Shown here one piece after another: positions 50,317 through 62,616 of a DNA stretch of 64,000 nucleotides; the stretch's first letter is position 1, and each line of letters opens with the position of its first letter. The translations under genes and the position numbers were made by a program. This DNA is from Cololabis saira (lineage: Eukaryota; Chordata; Actinopteri; Beloniformes; Belonidae). Where the stretch lies: assembly GCF_033807715.1 (NCBI RefSeq), contig NC_084606.1, positions 34,875,861 to 34,939,860 on the forward strand. The letters are read 5' to 3'. Under the pieces are notes generated by a model. That model was not told the DNA's origin. It ran no database searches and saw only the letters and a program-made list of their open reading frames with translations.

Positions 50317-51923
50317 TTGTATGTGTGTACGTTACCATAGCAACCGGGTGGGTTAGGCAACCAAGGTCACACAGATTGGACCTGATCAGTTGCAACATGT
50401 CAGCCAAATGGTCAGTCAAAGATTCTGATGCTAAAAGTTGGATTTATAATATATTTGATTGACTGATAAAACGTATGTGGCTCATAATTCTGCTCTTATC
50501 TCTGGAAGTTACGTGTTTTTGTCGAGATTTTAATTAAAAAAAGTCTCAGTTAAAAGATGAAATCTTGATGAGGTGTGCACGTTCTAAGGCTCACATCTAG
50601 AGCCAAGGTTTGAAAATGTACATTTTCATTCTCCTGCCATGTTTCCTTTCAAAACGCTTCTTTTACAAAGTCATTTTCATCAGAGAAAAAAAGAAAACAA
50701 TAAAAGACAAAGCCCGGCCGCTATCATTCCGGGATCTACCTTCATGCATCCTCGGTCTGATTGGGAGGAAAGTGTTTCTGGTGACGCACAAAGCTCAGCT
50801 CCGTCGTTGCAAAGCGCTGCAAAAACGGCGCCCTGATGAAAACATCACCAGCCTGATTGAGCAGATCCCGTTGTCGTCACTTCCACAGAGAGATGCAAAA
50901 AGTCTTTTCTCATTTGCAAAGCAATCTCACACCTTTGATGCAGGTCATAGGGATTTTTTTTTCTTATTACCGAAGTCGTATGGAACTCTTTCTTGCTAAA
51001 ACTTTTTACCTTTTGCATGAGCAGGTGCTTCATTTGGGTTTTTTCTGTGACTGCTGATCCTTGGCATGTGATTTCACCCTCCTGGAAGCCGCTTTTAGAA
51101 TAAAAAGGACTAAAAAAAGCATTGCGAGGGGGGGATGGAGGCCTATGAAGATGGAGGAGGGGGGTTGACATGACAAATGAACTGTCCAGAGAGCTATTTT
51201 GGGTATTACCATGTCACCCGCTTCCTCCTGCACGGAGACACGGCCACATCCTCTCCCGCTGCCAGAGACTCAGCGCTTTCTGCTGTTGTTTTTCTAGTGG
51301 AGGCTGTCAGATTGTTGAACTGAGGTTCATGTGCATGTGTGATGTGTACAGCTCATGCACAAACCCCAAAGGTGTTCATTAGCTGAAGTCTCAGGGGCCA
51401 CAGACGCCGCCTGTCGAGGCTCCTAACTGCTGCAACAGGGGCGGTTTGGGGACCTGCAGCAAATCCCACAGTAACCACTCTTATTTATGAAGACGGAGAG
51501 ATGAAGCACTCACAAGCAAACAGTTGTCATCCTGCAAAATCAATCAGAGTTGGTTTCCAAGTGGATTCCAGATACCCAAGTATGTGGAAGATTGTCTTCT
51601 GTGCACCTGTGTCTTTGTCTCCGTTTTGTTTAGACATGGGATCAATGTACTGTAGGCATGTGTAGCGTATGAGGTGTTTGTATCTTAACGTCCCCTCTGT
51701 GGTTACTGTACCTGTCTTGCCCCAATTCCATCTGTCTTGCCCTCTAATTAGTTCTCGTGTATTTATAGTCCTGCCCCCCCACAGTTTTACGTTATTCTAG
51801 TTCCTGTCTTCTCACATTTTCACCCACTACAGTTCTCTCTCTCTTGCATCATGAGATCATGAGATCTTTGATCTCATGAGGTTTAATTAAAAAAAATAAA
51901 TAAAATACACTGATGATCTAGAC
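50317..51923. other. Intergenic, no recognised feature
   Basis: About 1.6 kb of apparently single-copy sequence. A 129-codon plus-strand frame (50610-50999) begins with a hydrophobic segment but shows no family resemblance. Confidence 0.45.
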
Positions 51924-52421
51924 CAGGGGTCGACAACCCAAAATGTTGAAAGAGCCATATTGGACCAAAAACACAAAAAACAAATATGTCTGGAGACGCA
52001 AAAAATGAAAAGTTTTGTATAAGCCTTAGAACGAAGGTAACACATGCTGCATGTTTCTATATTAGTTAGAACTGGGGGGAGATTTTTTTTTTTCATTATG
52101 CACTTCGAGAAAAAAGTCGAAATGTCGAGAAAAAAGTCAACATTTTGAGAAAAAAGTCGAAATGTCGAGAAATAAACTCGAATTGTCGAGAAAAAAGTCA
52201 AAATTTTCGAGAAAAAAGTCTAAATGTTGAGAAAAAAGTCAAAATTTCGAGAAAAAAGTCAAAATGTCGAGGAAAAAGTTGAAATGTCGAGATTAAAAAG
52301 GAAAGGAAAAAGGGAGAAAAAATTGAAAAAAAGAAAAAAAAGAAGAAAAAAAAGAGAAAAAAAGAAAAAAAAAGGTCAAACATTTTTGAAAAATTCAAAA
52401 AAACTTGAAAAAAGCGCTAAT
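51924..52421. mobile_element. hAT-like MITE with internal array, truncated copy
   Basis: CAGGGGTCGACAACCC starts an inverted copy of the 6361-7184 family, with about 20-bp TCGAGAAAAAAGTCGAAATG-type units inside. The far GC-rich terminus is missing; it ends near AAAGCGCTAA. Confidence 0.7.
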
Positions 52422-53867
52422 ATATATATACATATACTTACATGATCACACACCTTTACTGTATTTTTTTATTTTACAATACAAATACATGGGTAGAAAT
52501 GATTTGGCAGGCAAATGACTGCAGTGAGTCTGAAATAGATTAAACCTCATTGAGAAAACAGCTTATTCATCGTGACTCTTAAACTCTCATGATAGAGAAA
52601 ATGAAGTCAACGTCACGCCTGGGTTTGTCTTGTACTGTACTCCTGCTTATTTTTTCCAGATGCTAAACATCAAAACCCAATGCTAAACATGTCCGTCCAC
52701 CACAACTGAACAACTTCATATTTAAGTGACTTCAAAGAAAGAAACAAAACAAATCTTTGTCAAAAAAGTGGCTCATAAAACCCAATGCATTGTATGAACA
52801 CAAAGCCCACAATGTTTGCAAGTACAGTCATTTGTTTACTTAAATGGGTCCAAAAATAATAAAAAATGTACCAGGAAACAGCAGCAGCAGCAGCAGGCGC
52901 TCCCATTCCCGCCATCCAACTCAGACGTGCCGTCCGTTCACAGTCTCTACCACGTCTTCAGCACTCTCCAGCCTCAATTAGTTCATTATTAGGCACATGA
53001 GTTGAACTAATGTCACAGGCCAGACAAGAGACACAAAACGTGACCTTTGAAGCGTCTGCAGAAATTTGACCTTCCCTGAACTCGCCGAGCTCGGGCTGGA
53101 AAAGCTGAGAAACGACGACGGTGTCAGTCACAAGCTCTGCTCGCTGGCTCTTACCGACTGACACATTAAACTGTAATTATATGCATGCAAATTCCTCTTA
53201 CAGACTCATTTATGCATGGAAGTTTGTCCTTATTTGCAGGTTGATTATATGTTAATGGTGTTTTATTCTGAAAATCAGTGAGGAACGAACAAATGGGAAG
53301 CGATGAAAAAGAACAGCGTCCTCATTCTTCTGGTCTTTAGAAACATCCACTTTTTCTCACAATAAATCAAATAAAACATGAAGATTTCACAAATAATGAA
53401 GAATCCATACAGCAGTGTTAAATTAATCCAACCTTCTGCTTGGTGAAACGGGGACATTCCTGCAGAAACACGACAATATGTAGAGGAAAGCTTTCACTAG
53501 AGGAATATTAGCGTTTGTGGCCACAGAAATGTGGTGGATAAAAGTTAATAAAAGGGCGGTTTGCACATGGCAAATGAGTGACTGAACACATACAGGCCTG
53601 TTAGCACTGAGGAGTGTTGAATACACGTTGACACGGCAACAAGGCATCTCTCCGGCTGTAGCTTTGTGCACGCCTCCCGGCTCTGGAAATGCAGCGTCCT
53701 TCACATGGCAGAGGTTATATATTTCAAAGATAGTTCAAAAATAAATCTGTTTTTAATAAACAGAGCCTTCCTTAATTGCCTCCACGGTTGGAGAAGAGAA
53801 TGTCGCGGCTCAGAGCCGTTTCTGAACGTTCTCTGAAGTCTGAGTCTGATCACTGCTGATGTGAGAA
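52422..53867. other. Intergenic, no recognised feature
   Basis: About 1.4 kb with a short AGC repeat near 52880. No supported exon on either strand. Confidence 0.45.
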
Positions 53868-55658
53868 CGGTCCGTGGACTTCACGGCCATCCGTTTTTTG
53901 TTTTGAAATGACAAAATAAAAATAGAGAAATAATCCAAAATAATCCGTTTCCCATCTTTTGTTTTGATAATAAAAAACGGAAAACGGATCATTATCCGTT
54001 ATCCGTTATCCGACTTCATTGATGTGTTTGAAAATCGAAATTGGGAATTAAAACAGCGAGTGGAAAACTCTTTTCTCTATTTCCTATTCGTTTCCAACGG
54101 AAATAGGTTTAATGACGGAGTGAAGACAGATTAAACTCATGTTTCAATCCCAGGTTTCATATTTGATTTATTTTCGGTTTCAACATTAAAAAAAATCTAA
54201 AACTGTTAATTTTCATTGAGCATGTGCAATCCCCCCATTTGTCCTATCCTTGGGTCAGTGTATCTTTTGGTCATTGGATTTTTCCATCATGAGTGGGAAT
54301 CAAAAAACAAAAAACGATTGGTTTATTTGATTTTCCTTTTAAAACAAAAAACAAATATTGAATTACACTGCATTTTTTCTTTTTTTGTGTTAATATGATT
54401 TAACAAAGATTCAAAACACGCTTTTATTTTCGTTTTCTATTTCATATAAGAAAAATGAAATCACTAGTCAACAGGAACGAAAAAACGAACCAAAAACAAC
54501 CGTTTATTCATATTCGTGCACCGGAAGCTGGCATTTACAACCAAGTGAACTTAGTTCTGGATATTTGACAGGCATTCCTGTGACAATTCTCTCCAGGGGA
54601 AGTTGTTCTGTACCACCCCGTCCCACTCCAGCCAGCCACTCTAGGCTACTATTCCCCCCCCCTGTGTTTTCTGCGGTGCATTCACACTATACGTGAGGCA
54701 TGTATTTTACTCGTATTTACTGACATTACGCCCCCAGATGTAGCTACAGTTGTCATAGCAACAGTAAACACCAGGTCAAAGCAGCAACGGGACTCGGGTC
54801 ATTTGTTGTGGGGATAATGGGCTGACGTCAGTTCTAGAGCTTGTTAAAAGATAGAAAAATGTTCTTTACCACAGGCTGCTGCATGTTAGCATCTCAATAT
54901 CATGTGAAAGTTCACTCTTCTGATGGATTTGAACTACATGCATTTGCAGCTACAACAATGTCAAGACGGTCATTCATGATTTCCACTGCAGCCTCCATGT
55001 TTCTACCGGGAGAAGGGTCGTGAAAAGCACGGAAAAATAATAATTAAAAAAAAAAACTAGAATAGGCTACAATATGCCGACAGTCCATTATGCCGAAGGT
55101 CGTGCTATAATTGTTACAACGTTTGGGTAGGCTTTGACCTTCATCAGGTTAACTGTCAGACAGCAGAAGAGGACAGTTCATGTAGGTGGAAAAACACGTC
55201 ACTCATTGTGTCATTCAATCTTCATTCATAAATTCTGGCTCAGGTCTGACACTGAGTGGCCTAAATAGTAAACGGTCACGCAGCGCGCATCAATTACCAC
55301 TTGAAACAAGAAACACACACAGGAAAAACGCCGAGATAAATATCTATCCATACAAAATAAAGAACAGCAACAACAATAATAATACATCTATTAGACCAAA
55401 AGGTAAAATAAAATTAACTTAGGCTTTTTTACCCACAAAATGACAAGATGGTGATAAAATAAAAATAATAAACTCTATTGTCATAGAACTTTTCTAAGTT
55501 TGCAAGGCACTTCAAAAACAGATTTTTTAAAAAGCACAGATACAAACAACACAGACAACGAAATATACAGGCCCTAATAGCTTATAAGATAATATAATAG
55601 GCTATATTAGGCTATGAATAATTTTATAAATGCACAACGACGTCTGAGTTAAGGAAGT

Positions 55659-55659
<1 letters not shown>

Positions 55660-55730
<71 letters not shown>
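55660..55730. repeat. GA dinucleotide microsatellite
   Basis: About 35 uninterrupted GA units inside the core of the inverted-arm element. Confidence 0.97.
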
Positions 55731-55733
<3 letters not shown>

Positions 55734-56562
55734 AGCAGAGCCTACAGACGTTTAAAAGTCCAAACAAAAGTATTTACTCACAAGAAGTGATTGTAATCAA
55801 TTACATAATTTAAAGTAGATTTTTTTTTTTAAATATGATAATACATCTAGGCCTATGCGTGGTCTAATGATCAGCTCTCAACGTAAGACTATATTAAATT
55901 CTCTGTGGATTAATGCTCCACCTGCATCAATTGGATCCTCGTCAAAAGGACATGTCATGTTCGTAGCCTAATAGTAGTGAAAAGAAAAGTTGTAACACTG
56001 ATTTTTTTTTCTAATCAATGAAAGACGGCATAACTGCCTCAACTGCGCTCTTGGTTGGTAAAGAACAGCTCATTCGCGCGCTTGCTTTGTAAATGCCAGC
56101 TTCCGGTGCACGAATATGAATAAACGGTTGTTTTTGGTTCGTTTTTTCGTTCCTGTTGACTAGTGATTTCATTTTTCTTATATGAAATAGAAAACGAAAA
56201 TAAAAGCGTATTTTGAATCTTTGTTAAATCATATTAACACAGAAAAAGAAAAAATGCAGTGTAATTCAATATTTGTTTTTTGTTTTAAAAGGAAAATCAA
56301 ATAAACCAATCGTTTTTTGTTTTTTGATTCCCACTCATGACGGAAAAATCCAATGACCAAAAGATACACTGACCTCCTTGTTTTCAGTATCCTTGGAAAC
56401 CAATAGGAAATAGAGAAAAGAGTTTTCCACTCGCTGTTTTAATTCCCAATTTCGATTTTCAAACATATCAATGAAATCGGATAACGGATAACGATCCATT
56501 TTCCGTTTTCTATTATTAAAACAAAAGATGGGAAACGGATTATTTTGGATTATTTCTCTATT

Positions 56563-56568
56563 TTTATT
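56563..56568 (-). promoter_or_regulatory. Candidate polyadenylation signal inside the transposon arm
   Basis: TTTATT on the plus strand is AATAAA on the minus strand, about 65 bp after the stop of the minus-strand gene. It lies within the arm of the 53868-56615 element and is also present in its left arm. Confidence 0.45.
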
Positions 56569-56631
56569 TTGTCATTTCAAAACAAAAAACGGATGGCCGC
56601 GAAGTACACGGACCGACGATGGCGTTTCCCG

Positions 56632-57376
56632 TCACTCGCAGTCCTCCCCGGCGGTGGCGGCCTCCAGCGCAGCCAGGGCCTCGGCCACCATGGAGTCCGT
56701 GACGCTCTGCACCTCCTCCTCCCCGTCCTCCTCCTCCTCGTCCTCCTCCTCGTCCTCCCCCTCATCCTCCTCCTCCTCGTCCTCGCTCTTGGCCACCGAA
56801 ATCCCGCTCTCCAAGGTGGAAACGTCCGGAGTCTTTGCCGACGTGAGCTCGTCCCGCGTGCCGGCCGAGGACAGGCTGGTGGTGCTGGTGTGGATGTCCA
56901 CGGACAAGACGCTGCCCTCGTCGCCCGTGTCGCACAGGTACTCCGGCGTCCCCCCCACGCCCTCGTCCGTGTCGTCCACCGACGGGCTCCGGGTGGTGAC
57001 GGCGTTGTCCCAGCCGTTCCTGGCGGCCCGCTGCTCGCCGCAGCTCCTCTGCTTGTCCGACTGCTGCGTGTCGGGGTAGACGGGCACCTGGCACGGACCT
57101 TTCTCCGTCCAGCGCGCGTCCGGCTGGATGATGTACAGTCCCCCCTCCGAGGGCGGGCGGTGCAGCCGCTGGTTGACGTGGTTGTTGTCCGACTCCAGCT
57201 TCAGCGTGCTGTCGTTGGACCGGCTGTAGCCCAGGTTGTGGAAGCCCTGCTTCTGCTTGTGGGGGTCGCGGTGCGGCCCGCCGCCCCCGTCGGCGTGGCG
57301 GTGGGGCTGGTAGAGGGAGCCGCCTGCCGAGTCCGTCTTCCTCACGTCCACCGCCACCGAGGGGTCGTAGATGTAG
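56632..57376 (-). CDS. Last coding exon of an unidentified gene, acidic tail
   Basis: Minus-strand acceptor ctctcttgcag is followed by a 745-bp open exon ending in TGA. It enters with one base of a split codon, then reads YIYDPSVAVDVRKTD. The roughly 247 residues are polar. An initial Tyr-rich stretch is followed by an Asn/His/Gln-rich region (NLGYSRSNDSTLKLESDNN), a Ser/Thr-rich stretch (SVDIHTSTTSLSSAGTRDEL) and an Asp/Glu tract of about 25 residues. The last part is a short Ala/Leu helix-like segment ending GEDCE. GC content is far above the flanks, as expected of conserved coding DNA. There is no signal peptide, membrane segment or enzyme motif here. It could be the cytoplasmic tail of a membrane protein or a scaffold terminus. 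I do not recognise the family, and no second exon was found to 64000. Confidence 0.72.
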
Positions 57377-57678
57377 CTGCAAGAGAGACAGTGGCAAGGC
57401 GGGTCACTTCAGCAACGCATGTAAAAGCAGGTGTTTCAACAACATGCACAAACATCCAGGTTGATCGGTGCAACTCTGGAGCCACGTTTCAACTAGGGCT
57501 GCAACGATTCGTCGACGTCGTCGACAAAAATCAATAATCAAAATTGTCGACAATGAATTCCATTGTGGACAATTGTCGCCAGACGTGTTTTTCCAATGGA
57601 GTGAGGCGTCTCACTTCAATACAATCTCTGCCGAGAGTCGCGCATGCACGATAGCGTCTCAGCGCAGCTGCAGGTAAT

Positions 57679-57738
57679 AAAACTTCAAAAGTTTGGGAGC
57701 ATTTTAGCCTGGATACCCCGAATAAAAAGATGACTTGA
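57679..57738 (+). pseudogene. BED zinc-finger start of a hAT transposase (remnant)
   Basis: The frame reads KTSKVWEHFSLDTPNKKMT then TGA. The (K/S)xVWxHF opening is typical of BED fingers at the N terminus of hAT transposases (family knowledge). The Cys/His ligands that should follow are lost because the frame stops and an L2 fragment begins. A near-identical copy is at about 60137-60196. Confidence 0.6.
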
Positions 57739-57774
57739 TGACTTGAAGATGACAATTTAAAATTGTATTACTTG

Positions 57775-58250
57775 CGTATAAAGCCCAAAACGGCTTAGCT
57801 CCGCATTATTTGCAAGACCTGATAGTGCTTTATGTTCCTGGCAGAGATCTCCGTTCTCAGAGTGCAGGTTTACTCGTAGTTCCTAGAGTATCTAAATGTA
57901 GATTTGGAGGGCGGGCTGACACCACCTCCACCTTTAAAACTAAACTTAAAACATTTCTGTTTAGTAAAGCCTATAGTTAGTGTTTAGTAAACCTGTAGCT
58001 GGTGTTGGTAAATCTCTAGGTAGTGTAAACTCTAGTGTGTTAGAGTCGCTACAGTAGTTTCTTTGTTTATTTCATGTTATTTATTAGTGTTAATTGAGCC
58101 ACTCACAGCTGCTCTCGTTGCTATAACCTCAATCATAATTGATGCAATTGCTCGGGGGTCACGTTCTGGGTCTCTGGAAAGTGTCTAGAGACAACTTTTG
58201 TTGTATTAGACGCTATACAAATAAAATTGAATTAAAATTTAATTGAATTG
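57775..58250 (+). mobile_element. L2-like LINE 3' fragment inside the hAT element
   Basis: A frame remnant reads KAQNGLAPHYLQDLIV, typical of the C-terminal part of fish L2-type ORF2. It is followed by the 3'UTR block with ACCACCTCCACCTTTAAAAC, TTGTATTAGACGCTATACAA and a TTGAAT-type terminal tandem. It is 5'-truncated and inactive. Confidence 0.72.
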
Positions 58251-58678
58251 AATGCAGCGCGAAAGGCGAAAAAGCTTGTGTGATGATGACAATGATGGAT
58301 TTGCGTCTAACTTTCAGTCAGGTGATCTATGAACTGTCAATTATCCATCAAGCTCCACAATGATCATGTTAACAATAAATCAGATAGATTTGTCTGGACA
58401 TTTCTCTTGCGGGATGGTAGAAGACACTAAATCAATGCATCTCTATTATTGTGCGCCGTGCGGGCATGAATTCTCTGATTTGCGGATGCGGGATGAAGAA
58501 AACAGTCCCGCTATAGCAGGGCTCTAGTGCCATTTTTCTTGTGTTTATTATCATTTGCCACATAATTAAAGCAACCTCACATTAAATTTAAAAAAAATTA
58601 CTAATTATCCGATTAGTCGACTAATCGCTTCAATGGTCGGTGACTAGTCGAATATTAAAATAGTTAGTTGCAGCCCTA

Positions 58679-59224
58679 GTTTCTACAGATAGTTAGGGAC
58701 GGCAGCATCTATCTGTTAATTGATGTTCTGACAGTTTGTTGTTTCTTAGTCCAAACTCTTTTTTCTTCCCCCCTTTGACTTTTAAATGTGAACATTATTT
58801 ACTTCTTTTAAATACGTCATTATAGAAAGTGTTCTTTATTTTTATTATTCCGGTAGTGAGGATGGTTTGATGGTGTCAGTTCTCACCACATTAACACTTT
58901 AAGGTGTAAAACTAAAGGGGTTGATCTTACTCTATTATCATGATCATGTTGATATTTTTCTGGATTAAATTTTCAAGTAAAGTTTATCTGTAGGAGACAT
59001 TTATTATTAAGATAAGTCATGTAAACTAAGTCACTGATAAATTCTCCGAAAGACTAATTGATTAAGTTAATTGATATGAAAATAGTTGATAAGAAAATAG
59101 AAATTGGCCAAAATCTATTTTATCTGGTCAAATCTTTTAAGAAAACTGTAAATAAGAATCAGCGAAGAAAACTGCAATTTCTAAAAAAAATTTGGGCCAC
59201 GCTCATTAATGGAAACCATTAAAT
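58679..59224. other. Intron or intergenic, no recognised feature
   Basis: AT-rich, about 0.55 kb. Nothing was recognised. Confidence 0.4.
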
Positions 59225-59385
59225 ATCAAATTTTTCACCAGCCCTGGCTTGCGTGCAAAATTTGGTGACTTTTGGGGCACATTTAGGGGGAAAAAAGACC
59301 CTCATTTCGTCGGAAGAAGGAAAAAACTTCCTACACATACAATAGGGCCTTCGCACTGTCAGTGCTCAGGCCCTAATAACCTAAC
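59225..59385 (-). mobile_element. Reverse fragment of the GGGCCCGAGCAC family
   Basis: GCCCTGGCTTGCGTGCAAAA, TTTGGGGCACATTTAGGGGG and AGTGCTCAGGCCCTAA are the inverse of the left end of the 27582-28879 element. Confidence 0.72.
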
Positions 59386-59955
59386 AAATTAATAGAAACA
59401 AAGACAAAAATAGAATAAAACCAGACTTGGCCCTAATTATACCAGAAAACCTGATGGGAGAGAAACCTATTGAGCCGTTAACGAGTTTGACCAGAGTTTT
59501 AATTTTCATCTGGAATAATAATTGAATGCATTTCACTTCTTCATTCAACGTTCCTGATCACGCAACAAAAAAAATCTTCTACACGTGTTCCTGATAAATT
59601 GATCGTATAGGTGGATAAAGGTCAGACTGACTCATTGTGGTTCTTATGGCGGGTTTATGTGGCTGTGCCGGTGGTGGGGTGAGTGGAGCCGGCCGGCTCT
59701 CCCACATACATGCAGGTACAAGTGTGGGGCAGGTAGGGTTAATGCCAACGCCCTGTCAAATAAATAAGGGACACCTCATCAACCCGATTGCCTTCACCCT
59801 TCCTGGCTTGGAGATTTTTTTAGCCCCTTTTTTTGACTATTTGACTCGATTTGAATTGAATTGCATGCATATTTTTGAATGCCATGAACACATGGAAAAC
59901 AAATTATTATCCTGCAATTCACTTTAATACAAAATAACAAAATGAACTGAATAAA
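59386..59955. other. Intron or intergenic, no recognised feature
   Basis: About 0.57 kb containing a 96-codon plus-strand frame (59637-59927) without recognised similarity. Confidence 0.4.
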
Positions 59956-60470
59956 ATAAGTATCTTTCTTAAACAGAAACCTGTCCGGCTTAACTTAAAA
60001 TTGTATAAATTAATATAAAATAATAGAAAGAAAGAAGAACATCCATTCTGTAATAGTGTGAATTTTTAGTGCAATAACAAAAGTGCAAACACAGAAATTA
60101 CAGAAAGTCTGTAGTAAAGACTGCAGCTGCAGGTAATAAAACTTCAAAAGTTTGGGAGCATTTTAGCCTGGATACCCCGAATAAAAAGATGACTTGATGA
60201 CTTGAAGATGACAATTTAAAATTTTATTACTTGCGTATAAAGCCCAAAACGGCTTAGCTCCGCATTATTTGCAAGACCTGATAGTGCCTTATGTTCCTGG
60301 CAGAGCTTTCCGCAAAAATAAGTATCTTTCTTAAACAGAAACCTGTCCGGCTTAACTTAAAATTGTATAAATTAATATAAAATAATAGAAAGAAAGAAGA
60401 ACATCCATTCTGTAATAGTGCACATTTTTAGTGCAATAACAAAAGTGCAAACAGAAAATCTGTAGTAAAA
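59956..60470. repeat. Direct duplication flanking a copied hAT/L2 segment
   Basis: A block beginning AAATAAGTATCTTTCTTAAA (about 59956-60117) repeats from about 60317 to 60470. Between the copies, about 60123-60305 matches 57665-57850 with only about two mismatches. It spans both the BED-finger remnant and its junction with the L2 fragment, so it derives from that chimera or a sibling of it. Confidence 0.85.
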
Positions 60471-61796
60471 CAAAAAAAATAACTCATGAACTCAGCAGCT
60501 CAATGCCATTTTCCATTGGTTTTATGACAATTTTTTTGACTCTCACAGTAATACGGGACAAAGTGCGTCCCTTTTCAGCTCAATACGGGACGCTACTTTA
60601 GTTTATAAATACGGGACGACGGTTGTCAACCCTAGGGGTAGGTGGGCTTTATTCTGCCAGACGTCACCTGCTGCCAGCTCCTGGTGTCTTCCACACCCAC
60701 CTCCCCCTCCTGAACCCTGCAGAGCTTCCTCCATCTCACACCTCCCCAGGTGATGCTTCTTCAGAGACCTCCTCCCGTCTCTCCTTCAGCGTCACCGTGG
60801 CGACGCTGCAGGTTCCTCATCTGCTCAAACTTTGCAACCTTTCTTGTTTTAAGCGTCTTCCCTTGAGCTCTTGTTTTCCCCGCATCCTACTGCCTCCTCC
60901 TCCTTGTGCTTCCTCTTTCTCGAGTCAAAAACTTTCGATAATAACTTTTCCTTCCACCCCGTTTTGGGTTTACTTCTCAGTGTTTATGAGCTGAACAGCA
61001 GTCCTGAGAATTAGGAGCATGACTTTCAAATGTATTGATTGATTCAATAACAGCTTTCTTTCTCCCCTGCCAGCGAGCAGCCGGAGAAACATCCCACCCG
61101 CCCACGCGGTTGTAGTCACACTCATCCACGCCGGCTCCCCCTCCGACTGAAGCCCCTCCATCCAACCCAGCCCCTTCTGTCTCCTTTCACAGCAGAGAGC
61201 TGAGAAAACGCAGCTTTTTCTCTGTTTCTCTAGCTCCCGGGCAGCGCTGGCGCCGTGTCCTCGCTGCCAAGGTGAAATTTGAAGCACGCTTTCAGATAGC
61301 GCGAGACAAACAAGAGGGGGGAAAAAAAAGGCCAATAAATCACAAGAGGTGGAGAAAAGAAAAGCTCTGTCCCAGAATGAGACGGGATTTTGGTTAACAG
61401 GAGGGCACTCGCTCTGCCTGCAAGCAGGAAGCAAACAAGTGCATGAAATGTTGCTCCTGTTATTGTTCTTTTTTATCTCAACGTAGACAAGCAGAACAAA
61501 GAAATCTCAATTTGAGACACATATTTGGGCTGGAGTGGTTGATTGTGCAGACTCTGGGCTTGTGTTTCGTTGAGGAGCTGACGCCAGACGGCCTGCTGCA
61601 GGCCAGACTCACCAGAGCATCAGATCACGCTCAGGGTATTGAATATCATTTCATAATAACCTCACCAACTCTTTCTGTTTCACACGTTCAAGATCACTTC
61701 ATTTGGGGATGTTTCAGTTAACTTCAGCTTTTTAAGGGATGACGAACCTTTTCACTGAAACATACCGCAAAAACAAACCCATATATCAGGGGTCGG
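60471..61796. other. Intron or intergenic; possible element end near 60636
   Basis: AATACGGGACGnnnGTTGTC to CAACCCTAG (60500-60640) resembles the right terminus of a GGGACG-type hAT element (compare 43645-44546), but no left end was found. The remainder, with GC-richer patches and overlapping open frames at 60623-61434, has no recognised gene. Confidence 0.4.
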
Positions 61797-62307
61797 CAAC
61801 CCGCGGCTCTAGAGGTTTTTCAAAAATGTTTGACCTTTTTTTCTTTTTTCTTTCTTTTTTCTTGTTTTTCTCATTTTTTCTTCTTTTTTTCCTTTTTTTT
61901 CTTCCTTTTTCCTTTCCTTTTTAATTTCGACATTTCAACTTTTTTCTCAACATTTCGACTTTTTCCTCAACATTTCGACTTTTTTCTCAAGATTGTACTT
62001 CAACATTAATCTCGATATTTCGACTTTTTTTCTCAACATTTCGACTTTTTTCTCGACATTTCGACTTTTTTTTCAAGATTGTACTTCAACATTAATCTTG
62101 ACATTTCCACTTTTTTCTTAACATTTTGACTTTTTTCTTGAAATTTCAACTTTTTTCTCGAAGTGCATAATGGAAAAAAAATCTTCCCCCAGTTATAACT
62201 AATATAGAAACATGCAGCATGTGTTGCCTTCATTCTAAGGCTTGTGCATGTTTCTTGTGTTTTTGGTCCAATACGGCTCTTTCAACATTTTGGGTTGCCG
62301 ACCCCTG
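61797..62307. mobile_element. hAT-like MITE with internal array, copy 3
   Basis: The ends CAGGGGTCGGCAACCCGCGG and GGGTTGCCGACCCCTG are inverted. The interior carries a shorter version of the TTTTTTCTCAACATTTCGAC array of 6361-7184 plus the shared ATGCAGCATGTGTTGCC block. No 8-bp duplication is evident. Confidence 0.75.
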
Positions 62308-62616
62308 ATCTAGACATAAACTTAATGTTCCTAAATGTAGTTAAATTGTCTGATTTTAACCAGAAATATCTCATCAGGGTAAGAAAAATGTTCTCAGCTA
62401 GAGTTCTTAACACTATAAAATGGTTCATGCACCAGATAAAAAGTAAGACTTTCTTGGAAGAAACTTTCTTAGAAATGATCTTTTACTGTGTCTTGTTCTG
62501 CTGTTGCACACACTCGTCGGTTGGTCTCACACACTTTAATAACTCCTCTCAGTCTCAGTTTCTGCTGCACGTGTGTTTCACCCCGTCAGTCTCACACCTC
62601 TGGACCACCACCCGTT

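Larger units (their letters stand above)
53868..56615. mobile_element. Large inverted-arm (foldback-like) element
   Basis: The left arm (53868-54540) and right arm (56087-56615) are inverted copies. Both have the outer end CGGTCCGTG, shared ACGGATAACGGAT-type words and the inner motif CGTGCACCGGAAGCTGGCAT. The left arm carries about 140 bp not paired in the right. The 1.5-kb core is AT-rich with a GA microsatellite and no transposase frame. No target duplication was found. The right arm ends 16 bp beyond the stop codon of the minus-strand gene at 56632. Confidence 0.82.
57494..58678. mobile_element. hAT element remnant with an inserted L2 piece
   Basis: The termini TAGGGCTGCAACGATTCGTC and GTTGCAGCCCTA are inverted. 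The 8-bp flanks GTTTCAAC (57486-57493) and GTTTCTAC (58679-58686) match 7/8. Inside are a BED-finger coding remnant (57679-57738) and an L2-like fragment (about 57775-58250). It sits in the intron just upstream of the 57376 exon. Confidence 0.85.

Noticed and set aside
50610..50999. 129-codon frame with a hydrophobic start
   Set aside because: No splice-site logic, no family resemblance, and average base composition. Probably random.
56528..57537. Plus-strand frames of 183 and 330 codons opposite the acidic exon
   Set aside because: They are antisense shadows of the high-GC minus-strand exon. The 330-codon frame also runs into intron and transposon arm sequence.
61443..61721. Possible exon of the minus-strand gene near CTGCAGCAGGCC (about 61590)
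   Set aside because: An acceptor-like word is present, but no frame gives a convincing sequence and no matching donor was found.
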